A DNA stretch of 64,000 bases from positions 1-64,000 of the forward strand of contig DADI01000032.1 in the NCBI GenBank assembly GCA_002494975.1, in the 5' to 3' direction. The position numbers and the translations under genes are program-made. Positions 17,185-26,963 of this stretch are shown here, in pieces (positions within the stretch are counted from its first letter, which is position 1; every line of letters starts with the position of its first letter). This DNA comes from Euryarchaeota archaeon UBA556 (GTDB lineage: Archaea > Thermoplasmatota > Poseidoniia > Poseidoniales > Thalassarchaeaceae). Below the pieces are notes generated by a model that saw only the letters and a list, made by a program, of their open reading frames with translations, made no database searches and had not been told where the DNA came from.

Positions 17185-18387
17185 ATGGTAGAGCAAGTTG
17201 AGGTCTCGGAGAGAGCCTCATCCATTGAGTATGCAATTAGAGATGTAGTAGTTCCTGCCATAGAGTTAGAAAAGCAAGGACATAAGATTATCAGGTTAAA
17301 TATTGGAGATCCATTAGCATATGATGGATTGCCTACGCCCAAGCATATGATAGATGGGTACAAAGAAGCGTTAGAGAGGCAGGATAATGGATACGGTCCA
17401 TCTTATGGATTAGACGAATTAAGAAATGCGATTTCACTTTCTGAATCCTCAAAAGGCTGGTCATGCAGTCAGAAAGATGTTTATGTCACTCATGGCGTGA
17501 CTGAGGCTCTACAGGTCATTTTTGCTGCTTTTCTTCAAGAAAATGACACTGTATTAGCGCCAGGTCCTCACTATCCACCATACATGGCTTATCCACAGAT
17601 GTACGGCGCCAAAACAGTAGAATATAGGCTAGATTCATTAGATAATTGGAAGATTGATCTAGATGACATTAGATTGAAAATGAATGATTCTGTGAAACTA
17701 TTAGTCTTGATAAATCCTAATAATCCAACAGGGAACATTGCAACTAAGTCTGAGATTGAGGAACTGATTTCTATCGCTCAGGAATGGCCTAAATGTACAA
17801 TTATTGCTGATGAAATTTATGATGGTCTAGACTTCACAAATTCCTTTGTATCTGTAGCTTCTCTTTCTAGAAAAGTTCCCGTGATATCACTTAATGGAGT
17901 TTCTAAAGTCTATTTTGCACCTGGGTGGAGGATTGGATATATGGCCTGGCATGATCCTGAAAACAGACTAACTTTGGTCAGAGATGGTGTTGAAAGAATC
18001 TTACGAAGTCGTCTCTGTGCCTCGACCCCTGCTCAATATGGCTATCTCGAAGGTCTCCAAAATTCTCATGAATGGCTCATGTCTCATCGAGAGTTGACAG
18101 AGAAAAGGATGAACTATTGTTTGAAAAGGATTAAAGAAATAGATGGTATATCTTGTGAAAGTCCAAGTGGTGCATTTTATTTATTTGTGAGGTTAACTAA
18201 TCCTGAGCATTATAAAAATGATAAAAAATGGGTATTAGATTTATTGCATAAAGAACATGTTCTAGTAGTTCATGGTTCAGGTTTTTCTCCCGAATTTGGG
18301 TCAGGCCATTTCAGGATGGTTTGCCTTCCTCCTGTCTCAGTACTGGAAGAAGCATTCCTCAGAATTGAAAGGTTCCTAAGTAGTTGA
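17185..18387 (+). CDS. PLP-dependent aminotransferase, class I/II (alanine/aspartate type)
   Basis: About 400 residues, fold type I aminotransferase. LNIGDPLAYDG is the N-terminal substrate segment, NPNNPTGN the PLP-pocket motif, and ADEIYDGLDF supplies the PLP-binding Asp and Tyr. SLNGVSKVYFAPGWRIGY holds the Schiff-base lysine (241 from this start) and phosphate-binding residues. The C-terminal GHFRMVCLPP supplies the carboxylate-binding Arg. It is closest in look to archaeal alanine aminotransferase-like (AlaT/AspC) enzymes; the exact amino donor cannot be read from sequence. The start is taken as ATG 17185 (an in-frame TTG exists at 17152). It lies 45 bases after alaS and 4 bases before the next gene, suggesting an operon. 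Confidence 0.92.
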   Translation: MVEQVEVSERASSIEYAIRDVVVPAIELEKQGHKIIRLNIGDPLAYDGLPTPKHMIDGYKEALERQDNGYGPSYGLDELRNAISLSESSKGWSCSQKDVYVTHGVTEALQVIFAAFLQENDTVLAPGPHYPPYMAYPQMYGAKTVEYRLDSLDNWKIDLDDIRLKMNDSVKLLVLINPNNPTGNIATKSEIEELISIAQEWPKCTIIADEIYDGLDFTNSFVSVASLSRKVPVISLNGVSKVYFAPGWRIGYMAWHDPENRLTLVRDGVERILRSRLCASTPAQYGYLEGLQNSHEWLMSHRELTEKRMNYCLKRIKEIDGISCESPSGAFYLFVRLTNPEHYKNDKKWVLDLLHKEHVLVVHGSGFSPEFGSGHFRMVCLPPVSVLEEAFLRIERFLSS

Positions 18388-18391
18388 TCCG

Positions 18392-19486
18392 ATGCGTTTT
18401 TTTAATTTCTCAAGAGGGAATAATGTTGATTTTTCAGATAGAATCAAGAAAAGATGGGTCGCATGTTCAAATGGATTTATTGTAGATTCTCAAAGAAATA
18501 GTAATTTAGTTTGGAAAATAGGTATTAATACATTCGAAGACTTTTTTTCAGGTCTTGAAAAAAGGAGCGGTCAAAGTTTAGGGCGCCGTTTAGCTCACTC
18601 TTCTTCTGAGTCCGAAGAATGGTTAATTGTAGATTCAAATATCAAGATATCATCAAGTCGTAATCTGAAAAAATGGAGCGAAACGAGCAATGATTGGCAA
18701 GATAGAGGTCTAGGTTCTTTTGAATTAATAGATAATTCTGATGAAATCAGGATACTCATTAATCATCCTTCCAATGGTCCTATGTGTGCTGGAATATTTT
18801 CCGCGATTTGGGAATTATCATCAGGAAACAGATTCCGATTTAGGTGGAATCAAAATACGTCAGAAAGTTTAATGTTAAGTTTATCTGAAGATAATGTTGA
18901 CATCCCGTCTCCTCAAAATATTTCTTATCCTTGGTTCCATAAAATTAGTTCCTCTCCTCTTAAAGATGATGATTTTTGGGATACTTTAATGATTGAAAAT
19001 AGTGGTGTGTGGTCATTAATGGGGGAGAGGATGATGATGGTTCACCAGGATTTAATCTTACGTTTTGAAAGTTATTTTTTACCATATCTAGACAATATTC
19101 ATGAAGGTCGAAAAAATTCATGTTTATGGGGAAATTTAGATAATAAAAAATCAGATATGTGGACAATTTTTTCGGATACAATGAGGGAAATTTTCTTTAA
19201 TCAGGGGCATCATGTAATAATCTCCAAAGAACAAGACTGGATTGCTGTAGCTCAACGGCATCTTGGTAAAAATGGTCTCGGTAGTATAGATTCAATAAAC
19301 TCAATTGATGATTTTGGAGGTATTGAAATTCTCACTACTTCTTGTTTCCATCCCGCAATATATTGTGGCATACTTAGCGGGTGCTGGGAGCGTGCCTATG
19401 GCCGTAATGTGAAATCTGAATTTAGAGTTGAATCGGATACAAATATACTAAAATTAACTTCATTATCTGAAATTTCGTACCAATAA
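18392..19486 (+). CDS. Unknown protein with an internally duplicated domain
   Basis: A soluble 364-residue protein with no signal or membrane segment. The two halves carry a matching pattern. Around residues 111-175, GLGSFELID, IRILIN, GIFSAIWELSSGNRFRFRW and LMLSLSE recur around residues 288-362 as GLGSIDSIN, IEILTT, GILSGCWERAYGRNVKSEF and LKLTSLSE. The 'G-x-x-S-x-x-W-E-x-x-x-G' helix followed by beta strands is reminiscent of V4R ligand-binding domains, but too weakly for an assignment. It starts 4 bases after the aminotransferase gene and is probably co-transcribed with it. Function is unknown. Confidence 0.7.
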   Translation: MRFFNFSRGNNVDFSDRIKKRWVACSNGFIVDSQRNSNLVWKIGINTFEDFFSGLEKRSGQSLGRRLAHSSSESEEWLIVDSNIKISSSRNLKKWSETSNDWQDRGLGSFELIDNSDEIRILINHPSNGPMCAGIFSAIWELSSGNRFRFRWNQNTSESLMLSLSEDNVDIPSPQNISYPWFHKISSSPLKDDDFWDTLMIENSGVWSLMGERMMMVHQDLILRFESYFLPYLDNIHEGRKNSCLWGNLDNKKSDMWTIFSDTMREIFFNQGHHVIISKEQDWIAVAQRHLGKNGLGSIDSINSIDDFGGIEILTTSCFHPAIYCGILSGCWERAYGRNVKSEFRVESDTNILKLTSLSEISYQ

Positions 19487-19555
19487 ATCCCTGCACACCA
19501 GTGATGAAACATTATATCGTATCCTAGAGACAACTGTATGCCCCTTATGGGGGGC

Positions 19556-19563
19556 GAGGTGAT
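19556..19563 (+). promoter_or_regulatory. Ribosome-binding site fixing a TTG start
   Basis: GAGGTGAT matches the full archaeal anti-SD complement and lies 3 bases before the TTG at 19567. No ATG is suitably placed in frame nearby, so this site is the main evidence for the unusual start. A possible TATA element (ATTATATCGTAT) lies about 45 bases upstream. Confidence 0.65.
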
Positions 19564-19566
19564 TAA

Positions 19567-22500
19567 TTGGCTCTGACACACAATCAATATGCTGTTGCTG
19601 CAATTTCTGCAACGCTAATTTTAGCAGGATTTTACACGATTATTGGCGCAGGATTAGCCACTGTTTCAGGTTGGGAAGATGGTTCTGCTGACATCGAAAC
19701 TTTAGATACCGATATACATATAGAAGGTAAAGATACAGATGGAGATGGTCTTCCCGATAGGATGGAACAGACACTTTACGGTACTGATTGGAGGCTTTCT
19801 GATACGGATAATGATGGTTTAGAAGACGGCTGGGAAATAGATAATGGCCTTGATCCATTAGACAGTGGGGAAGCCGCAGCACCTGATCCACAAACTACAC
19901 AACCTGATGAAAATGATGAAAATACTGAATTGAATGAGACATTCCCTAACCCTGATAACGGGCCATTTGGTGACCCAGATAGAGATGGATTAATCAATGC
20001 AGATGAAGCCGCTTTAGGAACCAACCCCAATCTTCAAGATTCTGATGGTGATGGGTTAAATGATCGTTGGGAATCTCTCTATACTTACACTATAGAAACA
20101 CCTCAAGGTTCTATTAAATTACTCGACCCATTAGATGGGAATTGGGATTGTTACCTCTTGACCCCTGATGTCAAGGCTCAAATTAAGGCTGACATAGGTG
20201 CTACTATTTTTGATGAAATGGGTAATCAATTTGGGCATTCATGTGATGCTCTATTAGATTTAGAGCAACCCGAGCCAGATAGTCTAAGGAATTATGTCGA
20301 AGAGAGGTACGATACCAATCCCTTGGCAGAAGATAGCGATGGTGATTTAATCGCAGATAGGTATGAAATAGCATTTGGAAATATTGATTTGTCTGTGCAT
20401 TGTGGTGTTACACAATTTGGAACTTTAACTCTGAAGGCTCCTTATCACGAATATATGTCCGGGCCCGGTGATATGACTTGGTTCGAAGAAGATATGGATG
20501 GTGATGGTCGATTAAATGGCCCTGGTGATTGGGATTCAGATGGAGATGGGATGCCTGATGGATACGAATATTGTTATGCATTAGATAGTGATTCAAAGCG
20601 ATTCCTTAATCCTGCAAATGCTACTGATGCATACGGCGATAGGGACGAAGATGGCCTTAACAATGTAGAAGAATATGAGGTCGCCTATACATGGGGGCCA
20701 GAGAATTTCACTAGTCCTCTACTTGCAGATACTGATAATGATGGAATGCCTGATGGTTGGGAGCATTTGAGTGGAATACATCCAAATGATGACGGTGCGA
20801 ATGCACTTGAAGATCCCGATTTCGATGGTTATGATTCTGATGGTGACGGTGGAGTAAGATTCGATGAGCTAGTTGGTGTAAGTACTATTCATCTTATATC
20901 TGTTGAACTTGGAGAATATGTTCCAGTTAACAAAACTATACTTTGGGTTCGAACAGTACAGAATAGTGTGTACGTAAATATCCCTGTAAAAACTCAAACT
21001 GAAGGTTGGATTTACGAAATTAATGTAGAAGTAGGAGACGAAGTAATGACTAGGACACAAGACTTAGCTATTGTAGTTGAACAACATGAACGTTTCACTA
21101 ATTTAGACGAATACAATGCTAGAGATAGAGATGGAGATGGGATGACGGATGGTAGGTCGACAAATCCTTTGATTGCAGATACAGATAATGATGGTTTAAT
21201 CGATGGCATCGAAGTAATAGGTTGGACAATTCGAGTAGTTGATAATGGTGTAAAAGATGTACTTGTTAGGAGTGATCCTGGTGTTTTTGATACAGACAGT
21301 GATGGTTTATCAGATTCAGTAGAATACTATGAAACTTTCACTAATGCAACAGATAGAGATACAGACAGCGATGGACTTGAAGATTTCACTGAAGCAATGG
21401 ATGGTTTCTATTGGAATGTGACTGAAAAATATTTCACCAATGCGTCTTCCTTTGATACAGATAACGATGGTCTCGCGGATGGCGAGGAAGTAGTTGACGG
21501 TCAAGATCAATACATCACTCATGGGAATAATGCCGATAGTGATGGCGATGGATTAAATGATGGTGGAGAAGTTTTGTTTATTCCTAGGCCATGGCAAGCG
21601 GCAACTAATCCTTTGATTAATGATACCGATGGAGACGGTCAGCCAGATGGCTGGGAAATGCAAGTATTCTCAATCCAACAGAATACTAAAAGCCACAGTT
21701 TGTGGATCAGCAGTACAAATTGGTTACCTCCAGGTTGCGATAATATGTTCGAATGTGGACTTGGTCCAGGTGGATGGGTTTGGACAAATTATGTCCAAGG
21801 ATTTTCAACATCGGGAGATAGAGATGGAGATGGCATAATGGATCCGAAATATTTCCTTCATGAAATGAATCTTTCGGGCTTCGTAATACCTAATAATGGC
21901 AGATGGGCTCTTGATCCAGCCTATGGTGCTCTATCTGATAATATATATGATATTGATAATGATACTCTAATGAATCAATTAGAGGCTCCTGATAGGTGGA
22001 ATACTAACCCTGTCGATGACGACACAGACGGGGACAAGTTGCCAGATGGATGGGAAGTTTACTATTCTGGTGAGGCTATTTCTCTAGGTCTTGCAGATAA
22101 TAATTCACTTAATGCATTAGGTGCTAGAGGTCCAATGGATCCTTCCATGATAGATTCGGATCTAGATGGTATTGATGATGGACAAGAAGATTTCGATAGT
22201 GATGGACTCAATAGAAGTAACTTACTAAATCGTTACTGTCCCGGGTGGAATGATCAGCAAAATGCAGAATGTCATATCGATCCTATGACTGACTATGGCA
22301 AAAGATTCTATGATGATCTTGAGAATTATACAAATTTCGAGGAGATGCAGAACGGTACTAGTCCTATCCTGAATGATACAGATGGAGACCAGTGGAATGA
22401 TGGTTCTGAGGTCTACCATCAGGACCAAGATGGTGACGGCATGTGGGCTGGATGGGAGTATTTCTTTGATTTTGATCCGTTTGATGCTGCTGATGCTAAT

Positions 22501-22614
22501 ATTGATTCGGATGGAGATGGTGTCTTGAATAAATGTGAAAATAAATGGAATACCAATCCAAAAGATCCTGTGAGTTTCCCTAGCCAGGGTGAATTATGCA
22601 ATCAGTTTGAGTGA
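19567..22614 (+). CDS. Exported thrombospondin type 3 repeat protein
   Basis: The protein has 1015 residues. An N-terminal hydrophobic helix (about 9-32) serves as signal or anchor and there is no C-terminal membrane segment. From about residue 50 to the end it is a chain of Asp-rich calcium-binding repeats of the TSP3 kind, e.g. DTDGDGLPDRME and DTDNDGLEDGWEIDNGLDP, with well over ten units. About 75 residues (440-515) form a non-repeat beta insert with the strands ILWVRTVQNSVYVNIPV. Cysteines are sparse. The start is a TTG supported by a strong SD. The archease gene overlaps its stop region. It is likely a Ca-stiffened secreted or cell-surface protein and is related in design to the 1907-residue protein at 45.8 kb. 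Confidence 0.9.
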   Translation: MALTHNQYAVAAISATLILAGFYTIIGAGLATVSGWEDGSADIETLDTDIHIEGKDTDGDGLPDRMEQTLYGTDWRLSDTDNDGLEDGWEIDNGLDPLDSGEAAAPDPQTTQPDENDENTELNETFPNPDNGPFGDPDRDGLINADEAALGTNPNLQDSDGDGLNDRWESLYTYTIETPQGSIKLLDPLDGNWDCYLLTPDVKAQIKADIGATIFDEMGNQFGHSCDALLDLEQPEPDSLRNYVEERYDTNPLAEDSDGDLIADRYEIAFGNIDLSVHCGVTQFGTLTLKAPYHEYMSGPGDMTWFEEDMDGDGRLNGPGDWDSDGDGMPDGYEYCYALDSDSKRFLNPANATDAYGDRDEDGLNNVEEYEVAYTWGPENFTSPLLADTDNDGMPDGWEHLSGIHPNDDGANALEDPDFDGYDSDGDGGVRFDELVGVSTIHLISVELGEYVPVNKTILWVRTVQNSVYVNIPVKTQTEGWIYEINVEVGDEVMTRTQDLAIVVEQHERFTNLDEYNARDRDGDGMTDGRSTNPLIADTDNDGLIDGIEVIGWTIRVVDNGVKDVLVRSDPGVFDTDSDGLSDSVEYYETFTNATDRDTDSDGLEDFTEAMDGFYWNVTEKYFTNASSFDTDNDGLADGEEVVDGQDQYITHGNNADSDGDGLNDGGEVLFIPRPWQAATNPLINDTDGDGQPDGWEMQVFSIQQNTKSHSLWISSTNWLPPGCDNMFECGLGPGGWVWTNYVQGFSTSGDRDGDGIMDPKYFLHEMNLSGFVIPNNGRWALDPAYGALSDNIYDIDNDTLMNQLEAPDRWNTNPVDDDTDGDKLPDGWEVYYSGEAISLGLADNNSLNALGARGPMDPSMIDSDLDGIDDGQEDFDSDGLNRSNLLNRYCPGWNDQQNAECHIDPMTDYGKRFYDDLENYTNFEEMQNGTSPILNDTDGDQWNDGSEVYHQDQDGDGMWAGWEYFFDFDPFDAADANIDSDGDGVLNKCENKWNTNPKDPVSFPSQGELCNQFE

Positions 22615-22622
22615 CTCTTAGT

Positions 22623-23099
22623 ATGTCCTGGTGGATACTTCCTACGACTGCCGATATAGGTGTCCGTGCTTTTTCATCTTCGCCAGAAGGTACAATTGTC
22701 GAGTGTGTACTAGGTTTACAATCTATTCAGATTTCTGATAAATCTCCTGATGCACTGAATCATTTAACACGTTCTACTGGTGTTTGGACAATTCCATTGA
22801 CCAATAACGACTTAGAAAGAGGTCTTGTTAAGTTTCTTGATGAAGTATTATATCGTGGTACTGTTGAAGATCAATGGTTAGTTGACTTAGTGGTTAGAAT
22901 AGATTCAGATTCTATTTCTGCACAGGTTTCTTGGGTAAATTCTGAATTAGTGGAGAGAGAGATTGAGATTAAAGCAGTTACATTACATGAGTTAGTTCTA
23001 AGGGAAGTAAAAAGTAAAGAGAATATACCTGGAGTAGAACCTAATATACCAAGCTTTGAAGGCCCTGGATGGATGGCTCAAGTAGTTCTTGACATTTAA
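22623..23099 (+). CDS. Archease (RtcB activator)
   Basis: A 158-residue protein. TADIGVRAF at the N-terminus (Asp11), FLDEVLYRGTVED in the middle, EIKAVTLHEL and the terminal QVVLDI are the hallmarks of the archease family, whose acidic residues bind metal and drive RtcB guanylylation and turnover. The chosen ATG (22623) puts TADIG at the normal distance from the start; a GTG at 22611 overlaps the TSP3 stop and adds four residues. It appears coupled to the secreted TSP3 gene rather than to rtcB. Confidence 0.93.
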   Translation: MSWWILPTTADIGVRAFSSSPEGTIVECVLGLQSIQISDKSPDALNHLTRSTGVWTIPLTNNDLERGLVKFLDEVLYRGTVEDQWLVDLVVRIDSDSISAQVSWVNSELVEREIEIKAVTLHELVLREVKSKENIPGVEPNIPSFEGPGWMAQVVLDI

Positions 23100-23112
23100 A
23101 AATCATTACATA

Positions 23113-24831
23113 TCAAATGGTTTCTTCAGTATCTTCTCTGTTTTGATATTCATCTAGGATTTCAGCAGTTTCTTCCGCATCAATCGATAATTTTTGAATG
23201 AAATAAACTCCACCTGAGATAATCGCTATAATTATTACAATAAATATTGGTATCATGTTGAAACTTTCCTCCTCAATTTCCTCCCAAATAACTGAATTGG
23301 TAGAGATTGATCCTCCTCCGAATGCGGTATCGTTAACTAATTGTGTAGGGGTTAATATATCGCATGTAAGGCTGAAATATCCTGGATTAATGTTCCTCCA
23401 ACCAAAGTTAACTTCTATTTGTTCTCCTGGTTCTATCTTGGCATTTTGGTAACCTCCAATGTCTGCATCAATGCCCGTTTCTGTGATGTCACAATCAAAA
23501 TATAGATTTGCTGTATGGCCTCCTCTGTTCGCTAAAATCGCAGAAATCTGATGTGATTTGCCTGTTTTTAAGGAATCTTCTTCTCCAGTTACAGTTAGTG
23601 AAACCCACTCAATAAAAGGCGTATTAAGTGTTCTTAAATCTATATTTTCATCCCATGTCAGATTCGTTCCCGACGGCCCATAATTACTGATATTAGACGC
23701 TGCAGTATTCCAAGCAGTTCTATATTCTGAAATAACAACTGTTGCACTTTCTCTTGTCACAGTTAGATTAAACCATCCAATTTCTACTACTCTTTCTCCA
23801 CCTTTATCGATTAAGGATAAGCCATCCGCTCCACTGAATGACATAATTGATAATTCATCTCCGCTCGGAGAGGTTCCTTCTATTGAGTATTCAACCCCTT
23901 CAGAATCAAAAATTAATTTTTGGTCTTCTATAACTCGTTCCCATCTGTCAATCAATTCATCCTTTATGAGGACGTTATCCCAACCAATGACTGAATATGG
24001 TTTTAATTTCACATAATGGTCATCTTGGCTACCTGAAATCTCACTATTCTCTATATGTAATGATGCCTCATTTGTAGTCAATACGATAGGGCAACTACCT
24101 TTAATTGTAGAATCTATAATGACAATTTCACCACTTGAAGAGATATCTATTCCATTAATTGTAGAGTTACCTGTAATTTGAAGAGTCCCCAATGAATTTA
24201 TAGATACGCCATTTTCTCCATAAAGCAACATATTATCTGATGTTAAACTGCTTGCCTTATATTCATTAATGATTATACCTGTAGGAGTTTCTAGGATAAT
24301 ACTGTTGATTATTGGGAAAATACCGAACCCATCGAAGCTGAGTTGAGTATCTTGTTCTCCCCCTGGTATCTGTATTCTGAAAGTCTCTCCACTCATTGAT
24401 AGTTCTTCTATTTCATTAACATATACTTTGCTCCCATTTAGAGAAAAAGGTTCTTCTGAAACTATGATTATATTCATTTCTTCAAGATATTCTCCTGTAG
24501 GTATAATTAATTTAGACATATTATCGCCTAGAGTACTCAATGAACTAGCCCTTTTTTGAGATATTATTTCTCCATTTTCGATAAGATCTAGCACCCCCCC
24601 TTCCTCGATATAAATTTCAGCAACTGATCTAAAAGTAATTACCGAACTTATAGTGAGTTTCCCGTTACTCTTAATGTAAATATTTTCACTGATATCTGTA
24701 TCAGTTGACCACTCGACTATTTCATCTATGACAATTCCATCATTATCTTCTCCTAAAACCGGAGTAATAGATAAAATCATCACTGAGGTGAGTAAAATTA
24801 GACTTTGAATCACTGCCAATGTACGGGACAT
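23113..24831 (-). CDS. Exported, C-terminally anchored protein with CARDB-like domain
   Basis: From the ATG at 24831 this is a 572-residue protein with a signal peptide (MSRTLAVIQSLILLTSVMIL..., cleavage near residue 27). The longer frame to 24900 would put the signal internally and run into the carS promoter. The first half is beta-rich with short repeated strands such as NGSKVYVNE and LGTLQITGNSTIN, possibly a beta-helix. Around residues 420-510 an Ig-like segment (SHQISAILANRGGHTANLYF, then EPGEQIEVNFGW) resembles CARDB domains. A transmembrane helix (about 522-544) is followed by a short acidic tail rich in E and T. Function is unknown; it is probably a surface protein. Confidence 0.8.
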   Translation of the reverse strand: MSRTLAVIQSLILLTSVMILSITPVLGEDNDGIVIDEIVEWSTDTDISENIYIKSNGKLTISSVITFRSVAEIYIEEGGVLDLIENGEIISQKRASSLSTLGDNMSKLIIPTGEYLEEMNIIIVSEEPFSLNGSKVYVNEIEELSMSGETFRIQIPGGEQDTQLSFDGFGIFPIINSIILETPTGIIINEYKASSLTSDNMLLYGENGVSINSLGTLQITGNSTINGIDISSSGEIVIIDSTIKGSCPIVLTTNEASLHIENSEISGSQDDHYVKLKPYSVIGWDNVLIKDELIDRWERVIEDQKLIFDSEGVEYSIEGTSPSGDELSIMSFSGADGLSLIDKGGERVVEIGWFNLTVTRESATVVISEYRTAWNTAASNISNYGPSGTNLTWDENIDLRTLNTPFIEWVSLTVTGEEDSLKTGKSHQISAILANRGGHTANLYFDCDITETGIDADIGGYQNAKIEPGEQIEVNFGWRNINPGYFSLTCDILTPTQLVNDTAFGGGSISTNSVIWEEIEEESFNMIPIFIVIIIAIISGGVYFIQKLSIDAEETAEILDEYQNREDTEETI

Positions 24832-24906
24832 ATATATCTGGGCTTCCCAATAGTCAATTAAATCTTGGGCGCCCTGTAATTTACGAATGCATGGATTCAT
24901 GTTGAG

Positions 24907-25623
24907 ATGCCTTTACGACGGGATGTGGCAATTTCTCCAGAACCCTTCCAAACCGACGACCCAATGTCATTTTTTGTAAACGTATTATGTGTATTATTGA
25001 TGTATGGTTCCGCTTATCTCGCTAATACAGGCGCTATGTTATTCGGTAAATGGATTCCTGGAAAAACAGGTATGCGTGTATTTATTATTGATAATGGCCG
25101 TAACTATTCAGATGGATTCCGTATATTTGGTGATGGGAAATCTTGGAATGGACTAATTGGAGGCGGTATTTTCAGTGGTATTCTTTTTACATTGGCTCAT
25201 AGATTATGGGGCTCTAATGGTGCTGGAGCACCTGAAGCACCATTTGTAGATCCATTATTATTAGCTAATCCCAATGACTGGTTTTGGTTATTTGAAGGCG
25301 GTTATGGCAGTTCTTTCGCGGCATTTACTATGGGTTTCATCTTAGGTGTTTCTTGCATGTTAGGTGATCTTTCGGGTTCATTCATAAAACGTAGGAGAGG
25401 ACTAAAAAGAGAAGGAGATGAGAGCTCAGAAGCTCCACTGTTAGATACAATGCCATTTGCAATAGCGATATTTCTGACTTCTTTCATATTATTCGATGGT
25501 CAGATAATAACTCATCCAAACTTGATAGAGGAAATATTATTCTTATTGCTGGTAACTCCTGTAATTCATCGTTCTTTCAATATAATTGGATATAAGTTTG
25601 GATTGAAAGAGGTCCCATATTAG
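24907..25623 (+). CDS. carS: CDP-archaeol synthase (CarS)
   Basis: A 238-residue integral membrane enzyme that transfers CMP from CTP to unsaturated archaetidic acid, the step before polar head-group attachment in archaeal lipid synthesis. Family features seen: YLANTGAMLFGK near the first helix, RIFGDGKSWNGLIGG (about 73-87), LGDLSGSFIKRRRGLKRE in the catalytic loop, LLDTMPF, and the C-terminal NIIGYKFGLKEVPY. About five hydrophobic segments are present. It is divergent from the anchored protein upstream and followed 58 bases later by purD. Confidence 0.93.
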   Translation: MPLRRDVAISPEPFQTDDPMSFFVNVLCVLLMYGSAYLANTGAMLFGKWIPGKTGMRVFIIDNGRNYSDGFRIFGDGKSWNGLIGGGIFSGILFTLAHRLWGSNGAGAPEAPFVDPLLLANPNDWFWLFEGGYGSSFAAFTMGFILGVSCMLGDLSGSFIKRRRGLKREGDESSEAPLLDTMPFAIAIFLTSFILFDGQIITHPNLIEEILFLLLVTPVIHRSFNIIGYKFGLKEVPY

Positions 25624-25681
25624 TGTATAATTCAAAACTCTCATTCGAATTCATTAATTCCTTGATTACATTGGCCAACAC

Positions 25682-26950
25682 ATGGTCGGCATGGATGTCT
25701 TAGTAGTCGGAAGTGGAGGGAGAGAGCATGCTCTTGTCCTAAGTCTCTCTAAAAGTAACTCTGTGAATCTTGTTCATGCATCTCCTGGCAACGCAGGAAC
25801 TGCAATTTCAGGGACCAATCACCCTGTTCCAGTGAGTGATATTGAAGGTATTATTTTACTTGCAAAGAATTTAGATGTTGATCTAGTTGTTGTAGGTCCT
25901 GAAGGGCCTTTAGTAGCTGGTTTATCAGATAGGTTAGAAGAAGAAAATATAGCCTGTTTTGGGCCTAATTCAATAGGTGCCAAGCTGGAAGGTTCGAAAC
26001 TCTATGCTAAAGAGATAATGAAATCTCTTAATATTCCCACTGCAGGGCTCATAGTAGTCGAAAATATCGAGAGAATTGATGATGCACTAGATACCTTTTC
26101 TCCCCCATGGGTTGTAAAAAGAGATGTTTTAGCGGGCGGAAAGGGAGTTGTAGTGACTAAAAATCGCTTACAAGCTTTCCAGGCGCTAAAAGAAGGTATT
26201 GAACTTGATAATTATGTTCTTCTTGAAGAATTTCTTTCAGGTGAAGAGGCTTCTGTATTGGTGATAATGGATGAATCAGGATATATTTGCCTTCCTGCAA
26301 GTCAAGATCATAAGAGGTTATCTGATGGTGATATTGGACCTAATACTGGAGGTATGGGCGCCTATGCTCCTGCTCCTGTATACACACCAGCAGTTGAACA
26401 AAGGACAGTGTCTGAGATCATCGAACCAATGCATCATTATCTTCGCAATCAAGAGGTCCCATACCGGGGTTGCCTTTATGTTGGTTTGATGATAAATCTT
26501 GATGGTGCTCCTAATGTTGTAGAGTATAATGTAAGATTTGGAGATCCAGAAACACAAGTGACTTTACCTTTGATTTCAAGTGACCTCGGGGAATTGCTAA
26601 TGTCTTGTGCTCAAGGTCAGATTTCGAACTATAATTTCACTACATATTCGCACTCTTCTGCTACTGTAGTTCTCGCGTCAGAAGGCTATCCGAGTAAATC
26701 CATTACTGGAAGAAATATTATTGGCGCAGATACAAGTATCGAAGAAGGCGAGATACGTGCATTTATTCATCACGCAGGTACGTCAACATCTGCATCAGGT
26801 GAATTGATATCAGATGGTGGCCGCGTGCTCGCAGCAACCGGAATAGCACCTGATTTGAGTACTGCTATTGAAGCGGCTTATGAAGTAATTAGAAATGTAA
26901 AACTAACAGGTTCCCACTATCGTTCAGATATTGGTCACAGAGGGCTCTGA
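25682..26950 (+). CDS. purD: Phosphoribosylamine-glycine ligase (GAR synthetase)
   Basis: A 422-residue ATP-grasp enzyme of purine biosynthesis, joining phosphoribosylamine and glycine. The N-terminal VLVVGSGGREHAL, then ASPGNAGT, VVGPEGPL, PPWVVKRDVLAGGKGVVV, LLEEFLSGEEASVL, the PurD signature RFGDPETQ, and a C-terminal B domain ending GSHYRSDIGHRGL are all standard. The length is normal for the monofunctional enzyme and no fusion to PurM or PurN is present. An imperfect hairpin follows its stop codon. Confidence 0.96.
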   Translation: MVGMDVLVVGSGGREHALVLSLSKSNSVNLVHASPGNAGTAISGTNHPVPVSDIEGIILLAKNLDVDLVVVGPEGPLVAGLSDRLEEENIACFGPNSIGAKLEGSKLYAKEIMKSLNIPTAGLIVVENIERIDDALDTFSPPWVVKRDVLAGGKGVVVTKNRLQAFQALKEGIELDNYVLLEEFLSGEEASVLVIMDESGYICLPASQDHKRLSDGDIGPNTGGMGAYAPAPVYTPAVEQRTVSEIIEPMHHYLRNQEVPYRGCLYVGLMINLDGAPNVVEYNVRFGDPETQVTLPLISSDLGELLMSCAQGQISNYNFTTYSHSSATVVLASEGYPSKSITGRNIIGADTSIEEGEIRAFIHHAGTSTSASGELISDGGRVLAATGIAPDLSTAIEAAYEVIRNVKLTGSHYRSDIGHRGL

Positions 26951-26963
26951 GACAAATATTTTA

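Noticed and set aside
19730-22600. Dense short direct repeats of GATGGAGATGG type, at first sight a repeat array
   Set aside because: The repeats are in phase with the coding frame and encode DxDGDG calcium-binding units; spacing is irregular and no CRISPR-like spacers or cas genes exist.
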